A DNA stretch of 64,000 nt from Chelatococcus sp. YT9 (GCF_018398315.1 NZ_JAHBRW010000001.1:3914501-3978500), one strand, 5' to 3'. Positions 24,474 to 32,758 are shown, counted from the first letter of the stretch. Numbers and translations: made by a program. The notes: generated by a model from the letters alone, not told the origin.

Positions 24474-25657
24474 CCCGCCATCTCCCCTTGCAGCATGTCG
24501 TTGAAATCCTTGCCCGCATCAGCCCAGGCCACGCGGATGGCGCGGCCGGGCTTGCGGAAGCGGCGGCCGGCGCGCAGCAGGGCGTTTTTGGTCAGCTCGC
24601 GGTCGCTGTCGCCGTCGCCGAGCAGGATCACGTCTTCGATCCTGTCCGGCACGGGGATGGAGGGCTCGTCGAGGTCCGGCACAGGGCCGGGCATCCGCTG
24701 GCGCCGCACATGCCCAAGCGCGTTGCGCCAGGTCAGCGTCGGGTGCGGCACCGTCTCGGTGGCCTTGCCGCCGAGGTTGCCGAGGTCGATCGAGGACCAG
24801 AACAGGCAACCGCTGATGTCGCGCCCGTCCTTCACCAGCGCCTGCCGCACCGAGAGCACGGTCTCGATGCCCTCGCCGATGTCGAGGGTGCGGGCCGAGG
24901 TCACGTCGCCGCCAAGGTGGATATAGCCGCCGCGCTTGGAGCCCCGCACTTTCTTCGACGGCAGGATTTCGCCCGTGTCCGGATCGGTGATCACCGCCTT
25001 TCGCGCGGTTGCAGCGTCGAGATAGGTGATATGGATGCCGGAAAAGCGCCCATCCGGCCCGATGATGGCGGCAAGCTGCGCCGGTCCCGTATGGATGAGC
25101 CGCGGGCTGCGGTTCCCCATCTCGTCCACGGTCTCGCCGTGGAAATAGCGCATCTCGGGATGGTAACGCAGCCGCGCGTCAGCCGGCGCCTCAAAGCCCC
25201 GCCCTTCATGGTAGGCGGCAACGAGCGTCCCGGCGATCGGCTGCCCATGCTGCCAGATGCGGTGCAGCCGCGCGCGCTCCTGTTCGCGGTAGGTGGCGGA
25301 GGCCGCGTCGTTCTTGGCCTTCCGCTCCGCCCGTTCCTTGGCATGCCGGGCCGCGGCTTCCGCATCCGGCTCCTGCGCGCCGCCCAGCCATTCCACTGCG
25401 CCGCGGAAATCCTTGCCCTCGACACGCTCGACCAGGCGGATGACATCGCCGCCATCCTCGCAGACCGCGCAGACCCAGCGGTCTGCCCAGGCCTCGAAAC
25501 GCCCCGCCGATTTCGACAGGCGATTGTGGGAGCAGATCGGGCAGGGGCCAACCATCTTGCCGCCGGAGGCGCGCAGGTTCACCCATTTCGCCGCCAGCTG
25601 GTCGCACGGGTTGCGGGCGCGCAAGTCATCGAGCGCTTCGGGAGAGATCAACGCCAT
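24470..25657 (-). CDS. Phage DNA primase (CHC2 zinc finger plus Toprim)
   Basis: A 395-residue protein. The zinc-binding domain lies at about residues 37-75 (GPCPICSHNR and WVCAVCEDGGDVI). The Toprim-type region shows TLDIGEGIETVLSVRQAL (about residue 262) and DVILLGDGDSD (about residue 343). It would lay RNA primers for phage replication with the separate DUF5906 helicase. ATG 25657 overlaps the previous small membrane gene by 10 bp. Confidence 0.87.
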   Translation of the reverse strand: MALISPEALDDLRARNPCDQLAAKWVNLRASGGKMVGPCPICSHNRLSKSAGRFEAWADRWVCAVCEDGGDVIRLVERVEGKDFRGAVEWLGGAQEPDAEAAARHAKERAERKAKNDAASATYREQERARLHRIWQHGQPIAGTLVAAYHEGRGFEAPADARLRYHPEMRYFHGETVDEMGNRSPRLIHTGPAQLAAIIGPDGRFSGIHITYLDAATARKAVITDPDTGEILPSKKVRGSKRGGYIHLGGDVTSARTLDIGEGIETVLSVRQALVKDGRDISGCLFWSSIDLGNLGGKATETVPHPTLTWRNALGHVRRQRMPGPVPDLDEPSIPVPDRIEDVILLGDGDSDRELTKNALLRAGRRFRKPGRAIRVAWADAGKDFNDMLQGEMAG

Positions 25658-25824
25658 GGGAAATACTCAACAGCGAACGCGAATCCCAAGATGAAGATCA
25701 GGCAGATCCCGAACATCAATCGACGCGGGAAGCAGAATAATTGACGCAGGTTAGGCTCTAGACAGAATGCGCACAGCCAATAAGAGACGCTTGCGGCTAT
25801 CAGCGAATAGACCACCCCATTCAT
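25648..25824 (-). CDS. Small two-span membrane protein
   Basis: A 58-residue protein with two hydrophobic helices: VVYSLIAASVSYWLCAFCL and LMFGICLIFILGFAFAVEYF. An excellent Shine-Dalgarno sequence (AAGGAG) precedes ATG 25824, which overlaps the upstream stop codon (TGATG). It overlaps the primase start at its other end. The function is unknown. Confidence 0.65.
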   Translation of the reverse strand: MNGVVYSLIAASVSYWLCAFCLEPNLRQLFCFPRRLMFGICLIFILGFAFAVEYFPWR

Positions 25825-26027
25825 CACGCAATCTCCTTGAACAAGGCCAGTTGCTGACGGTTCCAGAGCGCCGAACCCGCCAGCGCCGCGAGCACCCGCT
25901 CGCGTGGCATCTTCAGGGCCCGTGCGATCGCAAAGACAGGCAACCCGGCGGCCCGCATGCGGCAGGCGATCCGCGCGCGGCGCGGGTGCGAGAGCCGGAT
26001 GACGGTGAAGCGGGGGCGGCGCGCCAT
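25824..26027 (-). CDS. Small basic HTH-like protein
   Basis: A 67-residue protein. Strongly basic start (MARRPRFTVIRLSHPRRARI), then a helix-turn-helix-like segment (MRAAGLPVFAIARALKMPRE). It probably binds DNA. ATG 26027 lies just after the upstream stop codon; a longer upstream frame has no better start. Confidence 0.55.
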   Translation of the reverse strand: MARRPRFTVIRLSHPRRARIACRMRAAGLPVFAIARALKMPRERVLAALAGSALWNRQQLALFKEIA

Positions 26028-26029
26028 GC

Positions 26030-26293
26030 TCAGTTCTCCGCGCACATCCGCGCGGCCGAGCCGGGCGAGGTGAAGGCGTTGACGCGCGCTTGCCAGTTGA
26101 ACTGCCCCATGTCCCTCCATGTCTCTTCGACCTCGGGAAAGGGCGCCTCGGCATGTTCATAGAGATCCGCGAGCGCCAGCGTGTCGGCCCGCGCCCTGCC
26201 TTTCAGCCACAGCGCCCGGCGCCGGAGGATCTTCACCATGGAGGTACGCGCGCGGGGATCAGCGAGCACCGCTTCGAGCATTACACGCTGCAT
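26030..26293 (-). CDS. Hypothetical early phage protein
   Basis: An 87-residue protein (MQRVMLEAVLADPRARTSM, with KILRRRALWLKGRARADTLA). It is helical and contains tryptophan-rich C-terminal half (EVEETWRDMGQFNWQARV). The ATG overlaps the upstream stop (TGATG). I do not recognise it. Confidence 0.55.
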   Translation of the reverse strand: MQRVMLEAVLADPRARTSMVKILRRRALWLKGRARADTLALADLYEHAEAPFPEVEETWRDMGQFNWQARVNAFTSPGSAARMCAEN

Positions 26294-26763
26294 CAGGACA
26301 CCTGCCGCACAAGGGCGGAGAGCGCCGCGAGCGCGGTATGCGCCTCGTCGATCTCGCGCAGAAGGTCCATGCGCGCGGTCGGTGAGTTGAGCCGGCCTTC
26401 ATTCATCAGGGTGCCGAGGCACCGGGTCACGTCGCCGGTCTCCGCGACAATGGCTATGAGGTGGTGGTGCAGCGCAGCCTCCGGCTTTTGGGGATCGGCC
26501 CGGCTCACGAGGTCATGCCCGGTGAGGCCGGCCAGCGTCCGCGTCACCAGCGGCGCGCCGCAATGCGCCTCGAGGTCCGCCACCTGGTCGACGGCGAGAA
26601 AGCGCTCGGGGAAGGAGGTGGACGCCGCCTCGCTGAACCGGCTTTCCGAGCCGCGGGTGATTTCCGCGGCGGCGAGCCTTCCGCCGCCGGCCTTCTTGAG
26701 GAGGAGGTGCGAGACGCTCTTGAGCTGCAGGTAGTCACTGGCAGGCAGGTAACGGGCGTTCAT
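26293..26763 (-). CDS. Putative phage regulatory protein
   Basis: A 156-residue protein starting MNARYLPASDYLQLKSVSHL. Its middle (SRFSEAASTSFPERFLAVDQ, then VADLEAHCGAPLVTRTLAGL) resembles phage regulators of the CII type that decide which of several early operons is used, but the match is loose. It is the first gene of the leftward replication operon after the Cro-like gene, the place of lambda CII. ATG 26763. Confidence 0.45.
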   Translation of the reverse strand: MNARYLPASDYLQLKSVSHLLLKKAGGGRLAAAEITRGSESRFSEAASTSFPERFLAVDQVADLEAHCGAPLVTRTLAGLTGHDLVSRADPQKPEAALHHHLIAIVAETGDVTRCLGTLMNEGRLNSPTARMDLLREIDEAHTALAALSALVRQVS

Positions 26764-26840
26764 CGAAGGCCTCATGAGGCGGAAGCTTGGCCGGGGATTT
26801 CCCATGCCGGGACGCGGCCGGTGTGGTGATGTGGAAACCG

Positions 26841-27170
26841 TCAGCCGGGGGGTTGGCGGCACAAAGAAACCCTGCCGTCCGATGGTGATCCCGCACCCAA
26901 ATCGGACGGCAGGGCAGTTCCCGCCGCGGGAGGAGCGGCGGAGGGCGAAGGGCGAGGGATATCGGCAGGCCAGTCGGCATTCGGCGGCCAGATATCGGAG
27001 AGGCGCTGGATCAAACCGACGAGCTTGCGCGAACCGACGTCATGCCCCTTGCGAAGGCGATCAATCCGCTTCCCATCACTGAACAGGATCGTCGACAGGC
27101 GCGCGTCCGAGATCGGGCGCGCTGCACGGTAACAATCGACAAGGTGCAAGAGATGCTCGGCGGTAATCAT
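26841..27170 (-). CDS. Cro-like regulator, divergent from CI
   Basis: A 109-residue protein. The N-terminal 65 residues (MITAEHLLHLVDCYRAARPI, then LSTILFSDGKRIDRLRKGHD) look like a small DNA-binding domain, and the rest is proline/alanine-rich. It starts opposite the CI gene with a palindromic operator between them. The minus-strand promoter TTGACA (27206-27201) with CATAGT would place the transcript start at or next to ATG 27170, with no Shine-Dalgarno sequence. Functional call rests on position. Confidence 0.6.
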   Translation of the reverse strand: MITAEHLLHLVDCYRAARPISDARLSTILFSDGKRIDRLRKGHDVGSRKLVGLIQRLSDIWPPNADWPADIPRPSPSAAPPAAGTALPSDLGAGSPSDGRVSLCRQPPG

Positions 27171-27176
27171 GAAGCG

Positions 27177-27215
27177 ACTATGCGGGACATAAACCGCATA
27201 TGTCAACGGGATAAT
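27177..27215. promoter_or_regulatory. Lysis-lysogeny operator and divergent promoters
   Basis: An inverted repeat TATGCGG (27180-27186) and CCGCATA (27195-27201) is flanked by TTGACA on the minus strand (27206-27201) for the Cro-like gene and by GATAAT on the plus strand (27210-27215), a -10 box for CI. A repressor bound here would cover the leftward promoter and the -35 region of its own promoter. A close relative of this site lies at 28684-28699. Confidence 0.65.
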
Positions 27216-27257
27216 GACCGCTCAGCGTTCCTGCTTGGCGCGGGTAAATTCCCATGC

Positions 27258-27986
27258 ATGGAAAATGACGTTCGATCGCGCATTCAGCGGCGCCTTGATA
27301 AGCTTGGCATTTCGATGCGCGCCGCCTCCCTCAAGGCTGGCATGAGCACCGATGCCATTCGCGACCTTTTCCGTAAGGACTCCATGTCGCCTTCCCTGCG
27401 CACGATCGAGCGCTTAGCCGTTGCCCTGGAGACATCTGCCGAGTGGTTGGCGTTCGGCAGTGGCGATGAGGACGATCCGGGGCCAGGGGCACGGCCGGTG
27501 CCAACCCCGCGTTTCCAGCAGATCGTCGTTGCGGGGCCGGTGCAGGCGGGTTGGTTCCGTGAGATCGATGAGTTTTCCCAGGAAGAGCCTGAGACGCTCT
27601 ATGATGAGCCCGACCCGGAATTTCCTCAGGCGCGGCTTGTCGCCTTTGCCGTGCATGGCGACTCGATGAACGCAGCATCCCCGCCGATCCCTGATGGAAG
27701 TCGCGTTATCTGCGTTGACTTCGAGGATACCGGCTTGACGATTGCTGACGGTATGATCGTTGTGGTGGAGCGGACAAAAGAAGACGGCAGCCTTAGGGAG
27801 TGGTCCGTCAAAGAGGTGGAGTTTTTCCCCGACCGCGTGGAATACCGCCCCCGTTCGACCAACCCGAAACATAAGCCCATCGTTGTTTCAAACGACCCCG
27901 ACGCCGACGACGGAAGCGTCAGGATCCTTGCACTGGTAAGGCGAGTCACCATGCCGGTGCCGCGAGCGCGAATCACGTCTCGTTAA
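27258..27986 (+). CDS. CI-type phage repressor, HTH plus S24 peptidase
   Basis: A 242-residue protein. The N-terminal XRE domain (RRLDKLGISMRAASLKAGMS, then TDAIRDLF) is followed by a LexA/S24 autoproteolysis domain: PVQAGWF holds the Ala-Gly cleavage site, FAVHGDSMN the nucleophile Ser, and REWSVKEVEFF the general-base Lys. It maintains lysogeny and should be inactivated by RecA* after DNA damage. I chose ATG 27258, where the domain begins, although no Shine-Dalgarno sequence is visible. It is divergent from the Cro-like gene and upstream of the early rightward operon. Confidence 0.88.
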   Translation: MENDVRSRIQRRLDKLGISMRAASLKAGMSTDAIRDLFRKDSMSPSLRTIERLAVALETSAEWLAFGSGDEDDPGPGARPVPTPRFQQIVVAGPVQAGWFREIDEFSQEEPETLYDEPDPEFPQARLVAFAVHGDSMNAASPPIPDGSRVICVDFEDTGLTIADGMIVVVERTKEDGSLREWSVKEVEFFPDRVEYRPRSTNPKHKPIVVSNDPDADDGSVRILALVRRVTMPVPRARITSR

Positions 27987-28076
27987 AAAATTCTTATCAT
28001 GTCAAGCGCGCCCATTGACTCACCTGATGCACCGACTGAATAATGAGAACATATCGCGAACAAATTGGAGGCGATT

Positions 28077-28325
28077 TTGTGCTCAGATTTTCAACCGGCT
28101 GCAAGGTTCAGCCTGCACGTTCGCTGTCATAATTGTAGGCGCCTTGCGTCCATTTACGTAGATGTCCCCGATGTTGAAGATGCGCCCGTCACAGTTGATG
28201 AACTCGTAGAGAGTTCGCTAGTTCAACGGCTTTCGTTCTGTTGCAGCGGCTGCCAGAACAACATTGGAACGCTTGTCGCAGTAAAGCAGCTGCCCGCAAT
28301 CGAGATGGAGGCTTGCTATGGATAA
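28077..28325 (+). CDS. Small zinc-ribbon-like protein
   Basis: An 82-residue protein with two CxxC pairs, RCHNCRRL and CCSGCQNN, about 40 residues apart, likely binding one zinc ion. TTG 28077 is chosen because GGAGG lies five bases before it and no ATG is available. The stop overlaps the next start. The role is unknown. Confidence 0.6.
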   Translation: MCSDFQPAARFSLHVRCHNCRRLASIYVDVPDVEDAPVTVDELVESSLVQRLSFCCSGCQNNIGTLVAVKQLPAIEMEACYG

Positions 28326-28662
28326 GCTTGACATTGATTGGGCTGAGAACGTCGCAATCCGCACGCTCGCCTACATTGGGCAGGACGAGGCGCGCATGAA
28401 AAGGTTCCTCCTGGCGACAGGGCTGCGCGGGGACACGATAAGAAAAGCTTCTACTTCGGGCAGCTTCCTGTCGGGGGTTCTCAGCGCCGCCATCGAGGAC
28501 GATTCCCTCACGTCCGGAATGGTTGTTGCCACGGGTATAGCTCGGCGCCATGTCTCCGAGGCTCACGATATTCTCTTCAAGCAGTCCCGCAGGGAAGTCG
28601 CCGCCCACGTTCCGGCGTCCGCTGTCCGCAAGAAGGCACTCTATCCTCGTCAATTGGGGTAA
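28318..28662 (+). CDS. DUF3572 family protein
   Basis: A 114-residue protein. The pattern NVAIRTLAYIGQDEARMKRF, LATGLRGDTIRKAS and GSFLSGVLSAAIEDDSL matches DUF3572, a small helical alphaproteobacterial family of unknown function normally found on chromosomes. The phage copy starts inside the end of the zinc-ribbon gene. Confidence 0.7.
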   Translation: MDKLDIDWAENVAIRTLAYIGQDEARMKRFLLATGLRGDTIRKASTSGSFLSGVLSAAIEDDSLTSGMVVATGIARRHVSEAHDILFKQSRREVAAHVPASAVRKKALYPRQLG

Positions 28663-28678
28663 ATATCCCGCATAACGA

Positions 28679-28705
28679 TTGACGCGGGAAATAAACCGCT
28701 ATACC
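28679..28705 (+). promoter_or_regulatory. Early-operon promoter with CI-like operator
   Basis: TTGACG (28679-28684) and TATACC (28700-28705) bracket GCGGGAAATAAACCGC (28684-28699), which differs from the operator at the CI/Cro switch (GCGGGACATAAACCGC) by one base. The spacer is short (15 bp). A CCCGCATA half-site lies just upstream at 28668. CI probably represses this operon directly. Confidence 0.65.
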
Positions 28706-28735
28706 GTGCCTCCAATCAAGACATTGGAGGCGCAT

Positions 28736-29098
28736 ATGCTTTCCCCAAATTCCAGCTTCCGCGATCCAAATTGGCGGGCCGAGCGCGCTGAGGCTATGGC
28801 CGTCGTCATGCGTGAGCGGACAGCTTTGTCCGGCTGCTGCACGAAGGACGATCTCACCCGCGAGGGTTTCTCGCACGAAGAGATCCACCAGCTCGGCTAC
28901 GACGCAGCCTATCGCGCAGGCCCGCGCTACTGCCTACCGGATCCGCGAGTTCAAGATCTCCCCGACGAGGCGGAGGCCCCCGGCATTCCGGTTAATATTA
29001 AACGGCGCGCCGCTCAGGCCGTCGAGTTCGCCGCGCTCGCGCTCTTCCTGTCCGTTGGCATCATCGCCACGGGCCTCGGCTCCTTTGTTGGGAGCTGA
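28736..29098 (+). CDS. Early phage protein with C-terminal membrane span
   Basis: A 120-residue protein. The middle (CTKDDLTREGFSHEEIHQLG, then YDAAYRAGPR) is a small helical segment common in phage early proteins. One hydrophobic helix ends the protein (AALALFLSVGIIATGLGSFV). ATG 28736 follows TTGGAGGCG. It is the first gene behind the CI-like operator. Confidence 0.6.
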   Translation: MLSPNSSFRDPNWRAERAEAMAVVMRERTALSGCCTKDDLTREGFSHEEIHQLGYDAAYRAGPRYCLPDPRVQDLPDEAEAPGIPVNIKRRAAQAVEFAALALFLSVGIIATGLGSFVGS

Positions 29099-29102
29099 GG
29101 CA

Positions 29103-29225
29103 ATGGAGCCGCAGGCGCCGCTCTCGGCCGTGATCGCCTACACCTTTGGCTATTACGTCGCCGCCATGGTCGCGACTGGTGCCGCTGTCACGGTCTTCCG
29201 GCTCTTCTGGGGAGGGCGCCCATGA
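29103..29225 (+). CDS. Small membrane protein
   Basis: A 40-residue protein with one long hydrophobic helix (AVIAYTFGYYVAAMVATGAA). It starts 4 nt after the preceding stop with GGGAGCTGAGG upstream, and its stop overlaps the next ATG (ATGA). Its tight packing in the operon supports that it is real. Confidence 0.6.
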   Translation: MEPQAPLSAVIAYTFGYYVAAMVATGAAVTVFRLFWGGRP

Positions 29226-29860
29226 TCGGCACATCCTCCCCCTGGCTGCAGACGGCATCAGGCCGCGCCTTCGATCTCATCAACCCGACCGCGGAGATGG
29301 TCGACTTCCGGTATGACGTGCCGGATGCGCTCGCCCGCATCGCCCGATTCAATGGGCATGTGCCGGTCGGTCCTTATTCGGTGGCGCAGCATTGCTGCAT
29401 CGGCGCCGATGCCATCCTCGACGAGACCGGCCGGCCTGACCTCGCCGCCGCCTTCCTGCTCCATGACGCGCACGAGGCCTATATCGGCGACATCACCACT
29501 CCCGTTGCGCGCGCCTTGGCGCATCTGGCGACGGGGGAACATGCCGTCGATGGCCACGCCCAGGCAGTGCGAAAATCGATCGAGCGCCTCAAGATGCGCC
29601 TCGACCGGGCGATCTTCGAGGCCGCCGGCCTGCACTGGCCTTTGCTGGGACAGGCGGACCTTCTGATCAAGAGCATGGACATGCGCATGCTCGAGGCCGA
29701 GCGCCGCCAGCTGCTCGCCCCGCCGCCAGCCCCGTGGGGCATCGAGTGCGAGCCGCCCCGCCTGCGCCGCGGCGCCCTCACCATCTGGCCATGGATCCGC
29801 GCCGCCGATGAATGGCGCGCCCGCTTCACCCGCCTTTGCCCCGCCGCACTCGCGGCCTGA
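29222..29860 (+). CDS. HD-domain phosphohydrolase (YfbR-like)
   Basis: A 212-residue protein. Metal-binding residues of an HD domain are visible: SVAQHCCIGA (His), AFLLHDAHEAYIGDITTP (HD pair), and QADLLIKSMDMRMLEAER (final Asp). Phage members of this family hydrolyse deoxynucleoside 5'-phosphates. Here it would adjust nucleotide pools for replication. Confidence 0.8.
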   Translation: MIGTSSPWLQTASGRAFDLINPTAEMVDFRYDVPDALARIARFNGHVPVGPYSVAQHCCIGADAILDETGRPDLAAAFLLHDAHEAYIGDITTPVARALAHLATGEHAVDGHAQAVRKSIERLKMRLDRAIFEAAGLHWPLLGQADLLIKSMDMRMLEAERRQLLAPPPAPWGIECEPPRLRRGALTIWPWIRAADEWRARFTRLCPAALAA

Positions 29861-29877
29861 CCCTGGGAGACTGCCCC

Positions 29878-30222
29878 TTGTCCGCTCGCATCATCCGCCG
29901 CTTCGGCGACATGCTCGGTCTGTTGAACCGCGGCAAATTCACCGAGTCCTGTGACGAGCACCTGACCAAGGCCATCGAGACCTTGGAGGCGCTGCCCTCT
30001 GAGAAGGGCACAGCCACCATCACCGTGACAATCACGGTGAACTATGAAAGCGGCCGCCTCGATATCAAGCCGACCGTGAAATCGAAGCTCCCCGAAGACA
30101 AGGCCTTTGCGGCAACGCCGTTCTGGGCTGTCGAGGGTGGCGTCAGCGTCAACCACCCCAGCCAGCACGACATGTTCCCGCGCGACGCCACCGAGCGTGA
30201 GCGCGAGCGCGCCGGCGCCTGA
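29878..30222 (+). CDS. Hypothetical protein preceding DUF2303
   Basis: A 114-residue protein. The N-terminal helix carries RRFGDMLGLLNRGKFTE and the core is a beta sandwich-like stretch (TATITVTITVNYESGRLDIK). TTG 29878 is chosen because GGGAGA lies at good spacing. Proteins of this pattern are often found upstream of DUF2303 genes, but their role is unknown. Confidence 0.55.
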   Translation: MSARIIRRFGDMLGLLNRGKFTESCDEHLTKAIETLEALPSEKGTATITVTITVNYESGRLDIKPTVKSKLPEDKAFAATPFWAVEGGVSVNHPSQHDMFPRDATERERERAGA

Positions 30223-30250
30223 TCTCCCCCGCCACAGAGGAACCCTTTCC

Positions 30251-31240
30251 ATGTCTGAGACCAAAATAAACATTCCGCCCGAACTCGCGTCCGCATTGGC
30301 CGCCATTGCCGCGTCGCGCATTCCTGATGGAGGCGAAGGCGTCGACAAGATCGCTCGCATGGCTCATGAGGCAGGCGGGCGTAACCTTGAAATCGAGTGG
30401 CTGGCGACAGGGGATCTGGGCAAAGGCCTTCCCGAGGAGGTTCCACTTGTCATCGATCGCCGCCAGGGAGGCAAGATTTCAACTTTAGAGGACGAGATAG
30501 AGCGGTATCGCATCGGCCCGGATCGTCGCAAAGGCACCGCCCGTGTCACGACGCTGCGCGCCTTCGTTGATCTGGTGAACCGCCACAAGGATGAGGGCTC
30601 GGTCATCTTCGCCCGCACCGATTGGCCTGAGCCCGGTTTGACGGCCGTCATCGACTATCACACCAAGGATCATGCGCCCCGGCATGGCGAGCACCGGATC
30701 GAGTATAAGTTCCCGGTCACCAAAGAATTCAAGGCGTGGGTCGACCGTAACGGCAAGACGCTTCAGCAAGAGGATTTCGCCCTGTTCCTTGAAGAGCGGG
30801 CGCCCGATCTTGTCGAGCCGAATGACGACGAGGTGAAGCTGCTCGAAACCCTCCTCAAGACGCGTATTGCCATGCCCAACGAGGTGTTTGACCTGGCGCG
30901 CGGCCTGGAGGTGCGAGTCGGACAGACCGTCGCCAACCACACGCGCATTCAGAGCGGTGAAGGGCAGCTCGTTTTCACCGAGACGCACACCAATGCCAAG
31001 GGCGAGCCCCTGATCGTCCCCGGCCTCTTTATCATCCAGGTCGCGGCCTTCGTGGATGGCGGCCCCGTCCGCATCCCAGCACGCCTGCGCTACCGCGTGA
31101 AGGGCGGCGACATCGTTTGGTTTTACCAGCTCTACCAATGGGAAGAGAACCTGCGCGGCCGCATCAAGATCGATCTCGAAAGCGCGGAGTTCGACACCAA
31201 CCTTCCGACCTATGAGGGCAGCCCAGAAGCGCGCGCCTGA
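30251..31240 (+). CDS. DUF2303 (YfdQ-like) phage protein
   Basis: A 329-residue protein recognisable as DUF2303 from segments such as TTLRAFVDLVNRHKDEGSVI, TAVIDYHTKDHAPRHGEHRI and LETLLKTRIAMPNEVFDLAR. The family occurs in early or recombination regions of many temperate phages, function unknown. It lies 28 bp after the preceding gene. The next 176 bp (31241-31416) hold no gene I can support. Confidence 0.8.
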   Translation: MSETKINIPPELASALAAIAASRIPDGGEGVDKIARMAHEAGGRNLEIEWLATGDLGKGLPEEVPLVIDRRQGGKISTLEDEIERYRIGPDRRKGTARVTTLRAFVDLVNRHKDEGSVIFARTDWPEPGLTAVIDYHTKDHAPRHGEHRIEYKFPVTKEFKAWVDRNGKTLQQEDFALFLEERAPDLVEPNDDEVKLLETLLKTRIAMPNEVFDLARGLEVRVGQTVANHTRIQSGEGQLVFTETHTNAKGEPLIVPGLFIIQVAAFVDGGPVRIPARLRYRVKGGDIVWFYQLYQWEENLRGRIKIDLESAEFDTNLPTYEGSPEARA

Positions 31241-31416
31241 TATCCCGTGCGAAAGCGCGTGACGAAGCCGGCCGCCAAGGAACCTGAAACGGCGTCCGGT
31301 GGAGCGCGTGAGTAGGCCCGGCAGGGGGCGGACCCTGCCTGCAACGTCTGAGTTTATGGACGCGACTTCGCCGGGGGGAGAGCAACCCGGCACCAATTCC
31401 GATCCGAGAGCTAACC

Positions 31417-31644
31417 GTGGCCAACACACTCACCAAAAGCCAAGTGGAAGCCCTGCGGTGGCTCCGCGAGCACAACGGCGAAGGCATGTTCACAAACGTC
31501 GGCACGCTCCTCGCGGCTGGCGAGATCGCCCCCGTTGTGCGGTCGACCTGGAATGCCCTGGCGCAGGCCGGGTTTGTCGAATTCCACGGCGGCAAAAGCG
31601 GTCGCGGGCGCCTGCGCATCATCGAAAAGGCGGCAACCCCATGA
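31417..31644 (+). CDS. Small winged-helix-like protein
   Basis: A 75-residue protein (LTKSQVEALRWLREHNGEG, then VRSTWNALAQAGFVEFHGG and RGRLRIIEKA), looking like a minimal winged helix with a basic wing. GTG 31417 has a modest AGAG upstream. It overlaps the start of the clamp gene (ATGA), so it may be translationally coupled to it. Confidence 0.6.
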   Translation: MANTLTKSQVEALRWLREHNGEGMFTNVGTLLAAGEIAPVVRSTWNALAQAGFVEFHGGKSGRGRLRIIEKAATP

Positions 31645-32756
31645 AACTCACCCTCGATCGCGCGGCCCTGCTGAAGCCTCTCGCCGCGCTCAACCGCATC
31701 GTCGAGAAACGCACGACGATTCCGATCCTCTCCAACATCCTCCTGAAGGCTGCCGATGGCCGGCTGACCCTGCAGGCAACTGACCTCGACATGGAGGCGA
31801 CCGCAGGCGTCGCGGCCGAGGTCGAGGCGCCGGGGGCGATCACCCTGCCGTCAGGCACCCTGCACGACATCGCCCGGAAGATGCCGGAGGGCGGGCGCAT
31901 CAGCATGGAGGCGAATGCCGGCGGCACGCACGTCCTCGTTAAATCCGGCCGGTCGCGCTTCACCGTCAATGCCCTGCCGCCGGAAGACTTCCCCGACCTG
32001 TCGGCGGGCGACCGGCCGCACAGCTTCATCATGCCGGCGAAGACGCTTGCCCGGCTGATCGAACAGACACGCTTCGCCATCTCCACCGAGGAAACCCGTT
32101 ATTACCTCAACGGCATCTTTCTGCATGTCGCAGAGGGCAGGGAAGGCCCATGGCTCACGGCCGTGGCCACCGATGGGCACCGGCTGGCGCGCGCCAGGAC
32201 CATGCCACCCGATGGCGCGATCGGCATGCCCGGCGTCATCGTGCCGCGCAAGACGGTCGGCGAGCTGGTGCGGATGCTCGACACCACAGGCGATGTCGCC
32301 GTGTCGCTGTCATCGAGCAAGATCCGCTTCGCCATCGGCGACGAGGTGCTTACCTCGAAGCTGATAGACGGCACCTTTCCCGACTATCTCCGCGTGATCC
32401 CGCAAGGCAACGACAAGCGGGCGACGCTCGATCGCGTGGCAATGGCCGAGGCGACCGACCGCGTGTCGACCGTCTCGAGCGACCGCGGCCGAGCCGTGAA
32501 ATTTGCCTTCGAGCAGGGCCGCGTTTCGATGAGCGTGACGAACCCGGAATCCGGCGAGGCGCACGAGGAGATGGAGGCCGATTATGAAGCCGAGCCGATC
32601 AGCATCGGCTTCAACGCTAAATACATGGCCGAGATCTTGAGCATCCTCGACAGCGACAAGGTCGCCGTCACGATGGCAGATCCCGGCTCCCCCACACTGA
32701 TCGTAACCCCCGACGACGACAGCCTGCTGCTCGTCCTCATGCCGATGAGGGTGTGA
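31641..32756 (+). CDS. dnaN: DNA polymerase III beta subunit (sliding clamp), phage-borne
   Basis: A 371-residue protein, the normal length for the three-domain beta clamp. Signatures: NRIVEKRTTIPILSNILL near the start, ETRYYLNGIFLHV in the middle, and VATDGHRLARA plus the C-terminal LLLVLMPMRV. It tethers polymerase to DNA. A complete clamp is unusual in a temperate siphovirus. No polymerase is seen in the window, so it would have to recruit the host polymerase or compete with the host clamp. Confidence 0.93.
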   Translation: MKLTLDRAALLKPLAALNRIVEKRTTIPILSNILLKAADGRLTLQATDLDMEATAGVAAEVEAPGAITLPSGTLHDIARKMPEGGRISMEANAGGTHVLVKSGRSRFTVNALPPEDFPDLSAGDRPHSFIMPAKTLARLIEQTRFAISTEETRYYLNGIFLHVAEGREGPWLTAVATDGHRLARARTMPPDGAIGMPGVIVPRKTVGELVRMLDTTGDVAVSLSSSKIRFAIGDEVLTSKLIDGTFPDYLRVIPQGNDKRATLDRVAMAEATDRVSTVSSDRGRAVKFAFEQGRVSMSVTNPESGEAHEEMEADYEAEPISIGFNAKYMAEILSILDSDKVAVTMADPGSPTLIVTPDDDSLLLVLMPMRV

Positions 32757-32758
32757 CC

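Noticed and set aside
31247-31315. 22-codon GTG frame after DUF2303
   Set aside because: It is too short and has no ribosome-binding site.
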